DNA of 64,000 nucleotides from Rhizobium oryziradicis (GTDB lineage Bacteria > Pseudomonadota > Alphaproteobacteria > Rhizobiales > Rhizobiaceae). Every line of letters begins with the position of its first letter. Position 1 is the first letter of the stretch. This document shows, piece by piece, positions 8,192-17,293 of the stretch. Both the position numbers and the translations under genes were made by a program. The stretch lies in assembly GCF_001939045.1 (NCBI RefSeq), contig NZ_MKIM01000027.1:682001-746000 (forward strand). The letters are read 5' to 3'. Under the pieces are notes generated by a model. It saw only the letters and a program-made list of their open reading frames with translations. It was not told the origin of the DNA and made no database searches.

Positions 8192-10063
8192 ATGTTTAAA
8201 ACGATCCTGCAACATTACAGGATCTGGGCAAGTCCAATTCGTCAACAGGCGATGGCAGACGCTTATAGGCCTATTGTTCGTGGTTTTCTTGCTCCCGGCT
8301 GCGCTTATTATCTCTTTGTCACCTGGGGCCATTGGCATGATGAGCACGGGCTTCATCTTGCCGTGCTGGGCGGAATCAGTCTTTGCACTGCTCTTTGCTA
8401 CGCGCTGTTCAGGTATTTTCTGTTGCCGGAGGGCAAGACATCCCTGGGGCGATTGGAGACTGTGGGCCTTGCCACCAATCTGCTGATGTATCTCAATGTG
8501 CTGGCCTATATGCTTTTGCATTTTGAAGAGCAGAAGCTGGTCTATTTTGTGCTGATGGCGGTGGTGTTTTCCACCTCGGGCGTCACGCTACGCGGCACAT
8601 TTGTCAGCGTCGCCATCTCCATTGCCACGCTGTTCTGGTTTGCCGCTGGCCTTTCGGCCGAAGACGCTGCACGCTTTGCCTTCATTGGTGTTGCAACCTC
8701 GTTTGCGGCATTTGGCATGGCAACGCTTTTGCGCAAAGCCATTTTGCGTCAGATTGATGCGCGCCTTTATGCCGATCAGATTTCGATGCAAGACAGCTTG
8801 ACCGGTATTGCCAATCGCCGCGCGCTGTTTGGCCATATGGAGATGTTGGTCCAGGAAGAGCGTCCATTCTGGATCGGAATTCTGGATCTCGACGGGTTTA
8901 AAGCCATCAATGATATCTATGGCCACTCCGTGGGTGATAATCTGTTGTGCCAGGTGGTGACGCGACTGAAGCGGCACGAATCATCCGAGATCGTGTTTGG
9001 GCGTGTCGGTGGCGATGAATTTGCCATTTTGATAACCGGAGGGCTTGATTGCCAGCAGGTGGAGCAATTCGGTGCCAATTTGATTGCCACCATAAGTCTT
9101 CCCTATGAAATTGCACTGCTGCAATTGAATGTGAGCGGAACCATTGGCTTTGCTCATTATCCAACAATGGGCAAAGCGTCAGCCTGTATATATGAGAGAG
9201 CGGATTTTGCGCTCTACCGCGGCAAGCAAAACGCGCGGCGCAGCACAATCATCTTCACGCCCGAACAGGAAGAGCAGATGCGGCAAGGCGTGGAGCTTGA
9301 AAGAGCATTGCGCGAGGCGAACCTGAATGAAGAGCTTCATTTGGTGTTCCAGCCTCAGATGGATATTCCGACCCGTCGAATTATGAGCTTTGAGGCGCTG
9401 GCCCGTTGGCAAAGCCCGAAGCTGGGCGAAATCCAACCGGAGAGCTTTATCCGCGCTGCCGAGCGGGCGGGTTTGATTCAGAATGTCACCAAAATTCTGT
9501 TCGGCAAAGGCCTTGACGCTTTAGAGACATGGCCAACCGATGTGAGCATCTCTTTCAATCTCTCGGCACAGGATGTGGCGGATAGAGATTTTATATTTTC
9601 GCTGACAGCGCAGGTGTTTGCGCGTGGCATTGCCCCGGGGCGCATTGAATTTGAAATTACCGAAACGGCGGTGATGAAGGATATTGCTGCGTCACGCAGT
9701 CTGCTGGAAGACCTGTCTGCTGCGGGATTCAAAGTGGCGCTGGATGATTTTGGCTCCGGCTATTCCAGCTTTGCCTATATCGACCGTCTGCCGCTGGACA
9801 AGATCAAGATCGACAAGAGCTTTGTGCGCAAGGTGGCCGATAGTGCCACATCCCGCGAGATCATCGCAGCCATTATTACGCTTTGCCGTAACCTCGATTT
9901 AAAATGCGTGCTGGAAGGCGTCGAAACCGAAGAGGAATTGGCTGTTCTCATGCCGATGGCTCCGCAGATTATTCAGGGCTATCTGTTTGGCAGGCCAATG
10001 GAACTGGAGGCAATAGTGCCTTTGTTGACGCAAAACAAAGCCGAAAACGCGCGTCTCGTTTGA
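8192..10063 (+). CDS. Membrane-bound GGDEF-EAL cyclic-di-GMP protein
   Basis: A 623-residue protein with about six hydrophobic segments in the first ~190 residues (an uncharacterised membrane sensor). A GGDEF domain follows, with the motif intact near residue 273 (GRVGGDEFAI), then an EAL domain with EAL near residue 399, the DDFGSGYSS loop and KIDKSF. Both active sites look complete, so it could make and degrade cyclic di-GMP. I see no RxxD inhibitory site just before GGDEF. The gene stands alone between miaA and a small membrane protein gene; no strong ribosome site precedes the ATG. Confidence 0.93.
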   Translation: MFKTILQHYRIWASPIRQQAMADAYRPIVRGFLAPGCAYYLFVTWGHWHDEHGLHLAVLGGISLCTALCYALFRYFLLPEGKTSLGRLETVGLATNLLMYLNVLAYMLLHFEEQKLVYFVLMAVVFSTSGVTLRGTFVSVAISIATLFWFAAGLSAEDAARFAFIGVATSFAAFGMATLLRKAILRQIDARLYADQISMQDSLTGIANRRALFGHMEMLVQEERPFWIGILDLDGFKAINDIYGHSVGDNLLCQVVTRLKRHESSEIVFGRVGGDEFAILITGGLDCQQVEQFGANLIATISLPYEIALLQLNVSGTIGFAHYPTMGKASACIYERADFALYRGKQNARRSTIIFTPEQEEQMRQGVELERALREANLNEELHLVFQPQMDIPTRRIMSFEALARWQSPKLGEIQPESFIRAAERAGLIQNVTKILFGKGLDALETWPTDVSISFNLSAQDVADRDFIFSLTAQVFARGIAPGRIEFEITETAVMKDIAASRSLLEDLSAAGFKVALDDFGSGYSSFAYIDRLPLDKIKIDKSFVRKVADSATSREIIAAIITLCRNLDLKCVLEGVETEEELAVLMPMAPQIIQGYLFGRPMELEAIVPLLTQNKAENARLV

Positions 10064-10148
10064 GCAAGCACTGGTTTTGTCTGGCGCTTGCTAACCCGCA
10101 TTATCCGTGATGGGATTGCGCTGAAAACACCACTGCACGGGGTCGCAC

Positions 10149-10418
10149 ATGAATCTCTTTCTGGCCAGAACACTTTCCACTCTCAACGCCGTTTTTGCCC
10201 TGTTGATCATCGTAATTGCCACGGCCTCCGGCGCCACCGGCGGCAGCTATTATTATTATTATGGCGGCAGCGGCATATCGCTCACCGGTGCAATTTTCGG
10301 TGGCCTCGGCGGCGTGCTGATAGCCGCGCTGATCTGCGGAACAATTGCCTTTCTCACCCTGATCGAGCGGCATTTGAGTGTGCTGGCGGAGGCCGCCAAG
10401 CGGAACGGAGGCGGCTGA
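10149..10418 (+). CDS. Small two-helix membrane protein, unknown function
   Basis: An 89-residue protein with two hydrophobic helices (about residues 8-28 and 45-68) joined by a short segment containing five consecutive tyrosines between glycines (SYYYYYGGSG). I do not recognise the family. The ATG at 10149 follows a weak GGGGT-type site. It may be co-transcribed with the MarR gene downstream. The tyrosine run is coded by near-identical TAT codons. Confidence 0.6.
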   Translation: MNLFLARTLSTLNAVFALLIIVIATASGATGGSYYYYYGGSGISLTGAIFGGLGGVLIAALICGTIAFLTLIERHLSVLAEAAKRNGGG

Positions 10419-10527
10419 GGGTCCGCATGGGGCTGAAGAAGAGAGTGCCGGTGCAGATCCTCATTGTGACAGGATATCTTGCGAGCAACGGCTTACACTG
10501 ATTGATCAGACATGCTTAATTCCCGAT

Positions 10528-10962
10528 ATGACAGCACCGACACCAGAACAAATTGAAAAACTCGCGATCGCTTTTGAGCGGTTCACCCGCCGTTTCAAGG
10601 TTGAAGAAGCGGCGGCGGCCCTGAAAAATGCGCTTAATGCTCTGGATATCCAGGCCCTTCTCTTCATCAGTGAGCACCCCGAATGCACATTGGGAGATGT
10701 GGCGCGCCACCTTGATGTCGCGCTGACAACGATGTCTTCTTCGGTCGACAGATTGGTGCGCAAGGAGATGGTCGAGCGGCGGCGTCCACAGGAAAACCGC
10801 CGGTCGGTTTCGCTGAATATCACACAGCAGGGTCAAGATGCCGTTTTGGGCTATGTTGATGGGTATCGAGCCTCGTGCAAAGCCATGTTGGAGGCGCTTG
10901 ATCCGGCAGAGAGAACCACGTTTCTCAATCTCACACAAAAAATCTCTCAATCCGAAGATTGA
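10528..10962 (+). CDS. MarR family transcriptional regulator
   Basis: A 144-residue winged-helix regulator: a helical N-terminus, CTLGDVARHLDVALTTMSSSVDRLVRKEMVERRRP as the recognition helix region (about residues 50-85), the wing ENRRSVSLNITQQG, and a C-terminal dimerisation helix. The frame is open upstream to 10378 inside the preceding gene, but MTAPTPEQI at 10528 gives the normal length. A 13-bp palindrome four bases after its stop and before the SDR gene suggests it controls that gene, and perhaps itself. Confidence 0.85.
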   Translation: MTAPTPEQIEKLAIAFERFTRRFKVEEAAAALKNALNALDIQALLFISEHPECTLGDVARHLDVALTTMSSSVDRLVRKEMVERRRPQENRRSVSLNITQQGQDAVLGYVDGYRASCKAMLEALDPAERTTFLNLTQKISQSED

Positions 10963-10966
10963 ATAA

Positions 10967-10979
10967 TACGAATTTCGTA
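10967..10979. promoter_or_regulatory. Candidate MarR operator
   Basis: A perfect 13-bp palindrome, tacgaa-t-ttcgta, lies between the marR stop and the SDR start. Its size and position suit a MarR dimer blocking the SDR promoter. Binding is inferred, not shown. Confidence 0.5.
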
Positions 10980-11017
10980 GTATTTATGTGATGTCGCAAG
11001 TCTGAAGGGACGTCACT

Positions 11018-11764
11018 ATGAATCACATATCAAATATTGCACTCATCACCGGCGCGAATAAAGGAATTGGGTTTGCTATTGCCCGACAGCTCGGCGCAAG
11101 TGGTCACATGGTTTGGCTCGGTTGCCGGGATATGTCACGTGGCGAGGTGGCGGCTCGGAGTCTGAGGGACGAGGGAATTGATGCACGCGCCGTGCAACTC
11201 AATGTGACAGACGATACCAGCGTGACCAAGGCTGCAAAGACCATCGAGCAGGCCGTGGGCCATGTTGATGTTCTGGTCAATAATGCCGGGCTTATGTTTG
11301 CTGAAGCCCCCTCTCTTTCGAGCGAGTCGATTGATGAGATCAAACAGATGTTTGACGCCAACGTGTTTGGTGTCTTGCGGGTCACTCAGGCATTTCTGCC
11401 TTTGTTGCGCAAATCGAGTGCGGCGCGAATTGTGATGATGAGCAGTGGTCTCAGCTCACTGTCGGATGCTCTGGATATGAGAAGCGAAACCTGGAGCGTG
11501 GGCTTTGGTGGATATTGTGCGTCCAAAACGGCGCTCAACATGCTGACTGTTAAACTTGCCAAGGAACTCGACCGTGAGGGGATCAAGGTGAATGCTGTTG
11601 ATCCCGGCCTGACATCAACCGATATGACAGGAAATGGCCCCGGCCACTCCGCCGAGGAAGGAGCCCGACCTGCGGTCGCGTTGGCAAACATACATGCATA
11701 TGGTCCTTCGGCAGGATTTTTTGCGTGTTCGACCACAGGCGATCTGGTGTCTAAGCCCTGGTGA
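11018..11764 (+). CDS. Short-chain dehydrogenase/reductase
   Basis: A 248-residue classical SDR: NAD(P)-binding TGANKGIGFAIA at residues 10-21, NNAG near residue 90, the catalytic Ser in MMSSGLSS, and the YCASK active-site Tyr/Lys pair near residue 168. The Arg in the GCRDMSRG loop suggests NADPH preference, as in plant carbonyl-reductase-like SDRs. The substrate is unknown. The upstream marR gene and palindrome imply induction by a small molecule. Confidence 0.9.
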   Translation: MNHISNIALITGANKGIGFAIARQLGASGHMVWLGCRDMSRGEVAARSLRDEGIDARAVQLNVTDDTSVTKAAKTIEQAVGHVDVLVNNAGLMFAEAPSLSSESIDEIKQMFDANVFGVLRVTQAFLPLLRKSSAARIVMMSSGLSSLSDALDMRSETWSVGFGGYCASKTALNMLTVKLAKELDREGIKVNAVDPGLTSTDMTGNGPGHSAEEGARPAVALANIHAYGPSAGFFACSTTGDLVSKPW

Positions 11765-11826
11765 CAGGCTGGTGTTCGGCTTCTTACAGCGGCATGGATA
11801 CCCAAGCAGCTGTTGAGCAAAGCCGC

Positions 11827-13791
11827 TTAGTCTTTCCCATCCTTCAAGGGTTTTCTCAAAATACTCTCGCGCAAACTCATGCCATGCTCGCGTCTTGGTG
11901 GCGCGACTGGCGATGATGCCGTGGCGAAAAGGCCGGGAGCGTCAGGATTGCGCAAACCTGCATAGGCGCTGGCCGGCCTGAAGCCTGAGGATGTGGCAGC
12001 GGCCGGGGCATCGGGCTCTACGCTTGGCAACATGTCCGGGCGATAGGGCTCGATAGGTGCTGGCGAGGAGGGGGCCGGTGACATCTGTGTGTAGTTTTGA
12101 TTGAAATTGCCGAGGTCTGGCTCGGCGCTGGCGCGCATGCGCGAGATGACATCGCGCAGGTCGATGTTGTCCGGTTTTTCGTCGGATTGGCGCACGGTTG
12201 TGCCGCTGGCTTTGGGCAGATAACGCTGCTCGACACGCGAAAAGCGCATGCGCATCGGCACGGAGATCGCCTCGCCAAAGGCAATGGCCTCACCATTGCC
12301 GATGGAGGAGATAAAACTGGTGGCCGAAATGGAGCCGTCTGGCAGGGCAGAGCGGATGATGTCCTGATCGCGGTCATTGGCCAGCCGCATGGCAAACACG
12401 GTGGAGCATTGCGAGAGAATCGTTTGGTCCAGCTCGCCCGGCCTCTGGGTGATGATGCCGAGCGACACGCCGTATTTGCGGCCTTCCTTGGCAATGCGGG
12501 CAATGGCCTGGCGCGTGGGGAAAAAGCCGAGGCTGGGGTCAGACGGTACATAGCGGTGGGCTTCTTCGCACACCACCAGCATGTGAATGGCACCGTTCGA
12601 CCACATCGCCAGCTCAAACGCCATGCGGCACAGCACGGAGGCAACCGAATTGACGATTTCGGAGGGGATGCCCGCAAGCTGAAATGTGGAAATCGGGCGG
12701 CCATGGCCGGGAACGCGGAAAATATGCGCAACCGTCTCCATAATCGTATCGCTGATTGTGTTGCTGGAAAACATGAAGCGATAGCGCGGATCATTCACCG
12801 CCGAGAGAATGCGGATTTTAACGGTGCGCAGATGCGGCTTTTCCTCGCGACCTTCCAGCTTGCCAATGCGCTCATCAATGCCAGCCAGCAAATCGGCCAG
12901 CCGGTAGGGCACCGGTGTATCGGCGGTGAAGCTGGCGCGATCGCTGCGGCGGATCAGGCTTGCGTCACCACCCTTGAAGGCGCGTTTGGCCTCCGGGATC
13001 AGCTCGCGCAGAATGTCGACTTCTTCTGGAACAGCAGGGCGGCCGCGATACAGCACCTCGGTAAATTCTTCCAGCCGCATCAGCCAGAAGGGGAGGTCCA
13101 GCGTGTCGGTATCCACCACCACGGCATGGTCGGGAAAGGCGGCGGCAAATTCATTGTGCGGATCAAGGATCAGCACGCGCAGCTTCGGGTCGCTCTCAAT
13201 GGCTTTGTGCAAAAGCAGCGACACAGCCGTGGATTTGCCAACACCGGTTGAGCCAACCACGGCGAAATGCTTTGAGAGCATGGCGGGGATGTTGATGGTC
13301 GCGTCAATCTCGTCATCCTGAGAGAGCTTGCCAATGACGCAGCTGCCGCCTTCTTTGGACTCATAAATACGCTTGAGGTCGGCCACGCGAATGCGGTGGG
13401 CAACAGCGCCCAGGTAAGGATATTGCGTAATGCCGGTTGAGAAGGTTTCAACGCCATCTGCACCACGGCGCACTTCGCCCATCAGCTCAACATCAATGAT
13501 GAAGCCATTATTTTCGCTTTCGGTCCAAAGTCCGCTTGCTGTGCGCATGGCATAGACGAGGGCGACGACACGATTTTGATCGACGGTGATGGAAATCAAC
13601 CGGCCAACCGACCAAAGGGAGGTGAGGCTGGTTTCGCCATGCTCGGCGGTGGCGGCGATGGTGGCCTGCGCGCCATTGCAGCCGACGACGCGCCCCAAGA
13701 AGCGATTTCCCGGTGCCATGAGATTGCGACGATCCTCCTCGGGTGTCGAGGACGGTGGGGAAATGTCTTGATTACGCAATGGATGCTCCAT
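11827..13791 (-). CDS. HerA/DUF87-type ATPase
   Basis: A 654-residue ATPase related to HerA and FtsK. An N-terminal HAS-barrel-like domain (FLGRVVGCNGAQ...) precedes the P-loop GSTGVGKST near residue 180 and a RVLILDPHNEF segment. The VCEEAHRYVP Walker B and a late sensor region with TQRPGELDQTILSQC follow. The C-terminal ~100 residues are Pro/Ala/Ser-rich and probably disordered. HerA partners with the nuclease NurA in archaea and with SIR2 or DUF4297 proteins in some defence systems, but no such partner is adjacent. An alternative start is at the MAPGNRFLG methionine 24 codons in. Confidence 0.85.
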   Translation of the reverse strand: MEHPLRNQDISPPSSTPEEDRRNLMAPGNRFLGRVVGCNGAQATIAATAEHGETSLTSLWSVGRLISITVDQNRVVALVYAMRTASGLWTESENNGFIIDVELMGEVRRGADGVETFSTGITQYPYLGAVAHRIRVADLKRIYESKEGGSCVIGKLSQDDEIDATINIPAMLSKHFAVVGSTGVGKSTAVSLLLHKAIESDPKLRVLILDPHNEFAAAFPDHAVVVDTDTLDLPFWLMRLEEFTEVLYRGRPAVPEEVDILRELIPEAKRAFKGGDASLIRRSDRASFTADTPVPYRLADLLAGIDERIGKLEGREEKPHLRTVKIRILSAVNDPRYRFMFSSNTISDTIMETVAHIFRVPGHGRPISTFQLAGIPSEIVNSVASVLCRMAFELAMWSNGAIHMLVVCEEAHRYVPSDPSLGFFPTRQAIARIAKEGRKYGVSLGIITQRPGELDQTILSQCSTVFAMRLANDRDQDIIRSALPDGSISATSFISSIGNGEAIAFGEAISVPMRMRFSRVEQRYLPKASGTTVRQSDEKPDNIDLRDVISRMRASAEPDLGNFNQNYTQMSPAPSSPAPIEPYRPDMLPSVEPDAPAAATSSGFRPASAYAGLRNPDAPGLFATASSPVAPPRREHGMSLRESILRKPLKDGKD

Positions 13792-13915
13792 GGGCCTGGC
13801 GCTATTTTAAGGCTGGCTCTGTTAATAAGCCGTATACTGATTTCACAGCCTTTGTATGCCGCGCGGAATGCCCGATAAATTTGCGTTTGCTGCCGCATTC
13901 GCGGGCTTTTTGGCG

Positions 13916-13944
13916 TTGACGCTTATCAAGATAGCGTTTAAGAC
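13916..13944 (+). promoter_or_regulatory. Candidate promoter of the ilv leader
   Basis: TTGACG at 13916-13921 and TAAGAC at 13939-13944 are separated by 17 bases. The expected start site falls at or within a few bases of the leader-peptide ATG at 13952, so the leader mRNA may have little or no 5' untranslated region. Confidence 0.6.
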
Positions 13945-13951
13945 TTCGCCT

Positions 13952-14008
13952 ATGAAAAATTTTGCTATTATTCTTGTGGTGGGATCGCGTATGGGCATGA
14001 CGGTGTAA
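13952..14008 (+). CDS. ilv operon leader peptide
   Basis: An 18-codon ORF, MKNFAIILVVGSRMGMTV, with consecutive Ile-Ile-Leu-Val-Val codons, i.e. the three branched-chain amino acids made by the downstream pathway. Its stop codon lies in the loop of a 7-bp hairpin, and a terminator follows before ilvB. This is the classic layout of a ribosome-mediated attenuator. No ribosome site precedes the ATG and a promoter ends 7 bases upstream, so it may be leaderless, as reported for trpL of Sinorhizobium meliloti. Confidence 0.8.
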   Translation: MKNFAIILVVGSRMGMTV

Positions 14009-14066
14009 CCGTCAGGCATTAGCCTCCCATGCGCGACAAACAGGCTCCTCTCAGGGGCCTTTTTTT
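13998..14066 (+). promoter_or_regulatory. Transcription attenuator upstream of ilvB
   Basis: Three competing structures are visible. First, a hairpin tgacggt/accgtca (13998-14014) contains the leader stop codon. Second, aggc/gcct (14014-14025) can pair, and its agcct (14021-14025) can instead pair with aggct (14042-14046) as an antiterminator. Third, the terminator pairs aggctcc (14042-14048) with ggggcct (14054-14060) and runs into six T residues. Ribosome stalling at the Ile/Leu/Val codons would favour the antiterminator. The pairing scheme is inferred by eye. Confidence 0.75.
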
Positions 14067-14121
14067 ATGCCCAAAATCACGCTAACAGCACATACACTTC
14101 GGGAAACTGGCGGGAGCAGAC

Positions 14122-15924
14122 ATGACTGGAACAGAAAAAAACGCAAATGAGCAGCCAAGCGCAAAGATGACCGGTGCGGAAATTGTCTTGCAGGCTTTGA
14201 AAGACAATGGTGTCGAGCATATCTTTGGCTATCCGGGCGGTTCGGTTTTGCCGATCTACGACGAGATCTTCCAGCAGGATGATATTCAGCACATTCTCGT
14301 GCGTCACGAGCAGGGCGCTGGCCATGCGGCCGAAGGTTATGCCCGCTCGACCGGCAAGGTCGGGGTTGTTTTGGTCACCTCTGGCCCGGGCGTCACCAAC
14401 ACGATCACGCCTTTGCAGGATGCTTTGATGGATAGCATTCCGCTGGTGTGTCTGTCGGGACAGGTGCCCACCACGTTGATTGGCTCGGATGCGTTTCAGG
14501 AATGCGATACCGTTGGCATCACCCGCCCTTGCACCAAGCACAATTGGCTGGTGAAGGACGTGAATGATCTGTCGCGCATCATCCACGAAGCGTTCCGCAT
14601 TGCGCAAACGGGGCGTCCCGGCCCGGTTGTGGTTGATATTCCAAAGGATGTGCAGTTTGCCACCGGCACCTATACGCCGCCAGAGCGCCACGCCATTCAG
14701 CGCAGCTATCAACCCAAGCTGCAAGGCGATGCCAAAGCCATTGAAGCCGCCGTTCAGCTGATGGCCAGCGCCCGCCGCCCCATCATCTATTCCGGTGGTG
14801 GCGTGGTCAATTCCGGTCCGGAAGCCTCGAAGCTGTTGCGCGAATTGGTACAATTGACCGATTTTCCAATTACCTCGACCTTGATGGGTCTGGGCAGCTA
14901 TCCGGCATCGGGCGCAAATTGGCTTGGCATGTTGGGCATGCACGGCTCTTATGAAGCCAATATGGCCATGCATGATTGTGACGTGATGGTGTGCATTGGC
15001 GCACGCTTCGATGACCGTATCACCGGCCGTTTGAATGCGTTTTCGCCCAACTCCAAGAAAATCCATATCGATATTGATCCATCGTCGATCAACAAGGTCG
15101 TGCGGGTGGATGTTCCGATCACCGGCGATGTTGGCCATGTGCTGGAAGATATGGTGCGCATCTGGCGTGCTTTGCCCAAGAAGCCGCAAGCAGACCAGAC
15201 GGCAGAGTGGAAGGCCAGCATTGCTCAGTGGAAGGCGCGCAACTCCTTCTCCTACAAGCCGTCCAGAGACGTGATCATGCCGCAATACGCTATTGAGCGT
15301 TTGTCGGCGCTGAGCCTTGGCCGCGATACCTATATCACCACGGAAGTGGGCCAACATCAGATGTGGGCAGCCCAGTTCTTTGGCTTTGAGCAGCCAAACC
15401 ACTGGATGACCTCTGGCGGCCTTGGCACCATGGGCTATGGCTTCCCGGCCGCCATTGGCGTGCAGATTGCCCACCCTGAGGCTTTGGTTATTGATATTGC
15501 CGGTGACGCCTCGATTCAGATGTGTATTCAGGAAATGTCCTGTGCTGTGCAGTATAACGCGCCTGTCAAGATTTTCATCTTGAACAACCAGTATATGGGC
15601 ATGGTACGCCAGTGGCAGCAATTGTTGCATGGCAACCGCCTGTCCAATTCCTACACCGAAGCCATGCCGGATTTTGTCAAGCTGGCCGAAGCTTATGGTG
15701 CGGTTGGAATGCGTTGCGACAAGCCCGACGAGCTGGATGATGCCATCATGGAAATGATCAATGTGAAGAAGCCGGTGATTTTCGATTGCCGCGTGGCCAA
15801 TCTGGCCAATTGCTTCCCGATGATTCCATCGGGCAAGGCCCATAATGAAATGCTGCTGCCGGATGAGGCGACGGATGATGCGGTGGCGACAGCCATCGAC
15901 GCCAAAGGCCGCCAGCTCGTTTAA
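14122..15924 (+). CDS. ilvB: Acetolactate synthase, large catalytic subunit
   Basis: First common step of valine, leucine and isoleucine synthesis: ThDP-dependent condensation of pyruvate with pyruvate or 2-oxobutyrate. The 600-residue protein starts its first domain at ADIVLQAL-like sequence and has GYPGGSVLPIYDE, the catalytic Glu in LVRHEQGAGHAAEGYAR, the central FAD-binding region, and the ThDP/Mg motif GDASIQMCIQE...NNQYMGMVRQWQ. In rhizobia this gene is often called ilvI. The regulatory subunit gene starts 16 bp after the stop, forming one operon downstream of the attenuator. Confidence 0.96.
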   Translation: MTGTEKNANEQPSAKMTGAEIVLQALKDNGVEHIFGYPGGSVLPIYDEIFQQDDIQHILVRHEQGAGHAAEGYARSTGKVGVVLVTSGPGVTNTITPLQDALMDSIPLVCLSGQVPTTLIGSDAFQECDTVGITRPCTKHNWLVKDVNDLSRIIHEAFRIAQTGRPGPVVVDIPKDVQFATGTYTPPERHAIQRSYQPKLQGDAKAIEAAVQLMASARRPIIYSGGGVVNSGPEASKLLRELVQLTDFPITSTLMGLGSYPASGANWLGMLGMHGSYEANMAMHDCDVMVCIGARFDDRITGRLNAFSPNSKKIHIDIDPSSINKVVRVDVPITGDVGHVLEDMVRIWRALPKKPQADQTAEWKASIAQWKARNSFSYKPSRDVIMPQYAIERLSALSLGRDTYITTEVGQHQMWAAQFFGFEQPNHWMTSGGLGTMGYGFPAAIGVQIAHPEALVIDIAGDASIQMCIQEMSCAVQYNAPVKIFILNNQYMGMVRQWQQLLHGNRLSNSYTEAMPDFVKLAEAYGAVGMRCDKPDELDDAIMEMINVKKPVIFDCRVANLANCFPMIPSGKAHNEMLLPDEATDDAVATAIDAKGRQLV

Positions 15925-15939
15925 CTGAGGGAGAACATT

Positions 15940-16512
15940 ATGAACGCACATCTACAGCCAACCGGTTCTGCCTATTTCATCTCGCCGGAAACTGAACTTG
16001 CTGAAAACCACACACTTTCAGTGCTGGTCACCAATGAACCGGGCGTTCTTGCCCGCGTCATCGGTCTGTTCTCTGGTCGCGGCTACAATATCGAAAGCCT
16101 GACCGTGTCCGAGACCGAGCATGAGTCCCATCTGTCGCGCATCACCATTGTCACCCGCGGCACGCCGCTGGTGCTGGAGCAGATCAAGGCACAGCTGGAG
16201 CGGATCATTCCGGTGCACCGCGTGCTGGACCTCACGGTGCGTGCCCGCCAGCTGGGGCAGGAGCGGCCCATTGAGCGCGAAGTGGCGTTGGTGAAAGTTG
16301 TCAGCACCGGCGAAATGCGGGCTGAAACCCTGCGTCTGGCCGATGCTTTCCACGCCAAGGTGGTGGATGCCACGGTGGATCATTTCATTTTCGAGCTGAC
16401 CGGCAAATCCTCCAAGATTGACCAGTTTGTCTCGATCATGAAGCCGCTTGGCCTCAATGAGGTTTGCCGCACAGGCATTGCCGCCATGAACCGTGGCGCG
16501 CAAGGCATGTAA
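15940..16512 (+). CDS. ilvN: Acetolactate synthase, small regulatory subunit
   Basis: A 190-residue regulatory subunit that gives feedback inhibition by valine. It has an N-terminal ACT domain (TLSVLVTNEPGVLARVIGLFSGRGYNIESLTVS) where the end product binds, then a second ACT-like domain (ALVKVVSTGEMRAETLRLADAF). GAGGGAGAAC precedes the ATG. It is also named ilvH in rhizobia. Confidence 0.95.
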   Translation: MNAHLQPTGSAYFISPETELAENHTLSVLVTNEPGVLARVIGLFSGRGYNIESLTVSETEHESHLSRITIVTRGTPLVLEQIKAQLERIIPVHRVLDLTVRARQLGQERPIEREVALVKVVSTGEMRAETLRLADAFHAKVVDATVDHFIFELTGKSSKIDQFVSIMKPLGLNEVCRTGIAAMNRGAQGM

Positions 16513-16642
16513 TTGTCAATTTTCCACAGCTTTGCGCAGGATATTGCTGTCTTGCGCAAAGATTTATTAACTTTTTTAAGCGTGATTTTGAACAAAACAG
16601 CTGGTGGCGCGTTAATGGCTCAGAGAAACACAGGAGCCTGCC

Positions 16643-16915
16643 ATGAAAGCAGCAACAGTATTCATTCTTATCGCATCTTTGACAGTTCCGGCTGGTCTTG
16701 CGGCAAAGGGATTTGTTGAGCATCAAGGCCAATCTTCTTTCACGAAAACCGAGCCTTTTGCGAACGTCACTGTGAAAAAGGGTAATCGTTTGCCAAAAAT
16801 GAACGAGCAGAGCGCTTTAAACGATGACTATGCTTCGGAATGGGTGTCAGATTGCTATGACGCTTATGGTGATGCCGGGAATGCGGCCAATCTGAAGGCT
16901 TGCCTCAAAGGCTAA
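16643..16915 (+). CDS. Small secreted protein, unknown
   Basis: A 90-residue protein with a signal peptide (hydrophobic residues 4-20, cleavage likely after LAAKG or GLAA). The mature part is polar and has two cysteines near the C-terminus (SDCYDAYGD, LKACLKG) that could form a disulfide. An AGGAG site precedes the ATG. I do not recognise the family. A strong terminator lies ~70 bp downstream, so it forms a single-gene unit. Confidence 0.7.
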   Translation: MKAATVFILIASLTVPAGLAAKGFVEHQGQSSFTKTEPFANVTVKKGNRLPKMNEQSALNDDYASEWVSDCYDAYGDAGNAANLKACLKG

Positions 16916-16985
16916 ACACATCAGTGACGTTGTTAGATTTTTTGAACTCGCTTTCGCGACCTTTTTATCATGTAAGACAGCATTG

Positions 16986-17022
16986 AAAATCCCGCACACT
17001 TTTAAATGTGCGGGATTTTTTA
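16986..17022 (+). terminator. Strong Rho-independent terminator
   Basis: A ~12-bp perfect stem (aaatcccgcaca paired with tgtgcgggattt) with a short A/T loop and a T tract. It lies ~70 bp beyond the small secreted protein gene. The rest of 16916-17293 is A/T-rich and I see no gene in it. Confidence 0.9.
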
Positions 17023-17293
17023 TAAATACTCCAAGGTTTTGCAATTTGTATATTATAAATATCTATAATTCACATTTTTGTGTTAATGGCTTCGTTTATT
17101 TATATTTTATAAAGCGCCCATTTTCCTTTTTATATTTGGGTATAAGCTGGATATCGACCTCTCAATCGACATTTTGAATAAAGTCTATTTCTTGTCGGTT
17201 TTTATGACTGGATAAAACAGGGAGGGTTCCAGTTTATATGTGCTCGAGGCCCGTAAAGTGATGAAGGTACCGGCGCAATGATAGGGGATTGGC

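Noticed and set aside
11827..13791. HerA-type ATPase as part of an anti-phage system
   Set aside because: No NurA, SIR2 or DUF4297 partner adjacent; it sits among housekeeping genes and similar lone ATPases occur widely.
14077..15951. 624-codon open frame opposite ilvB
   Set aside because: An antisense shadow of a highly conserved gene; the protein is rich in His/Arg and matches nothing I recognise.
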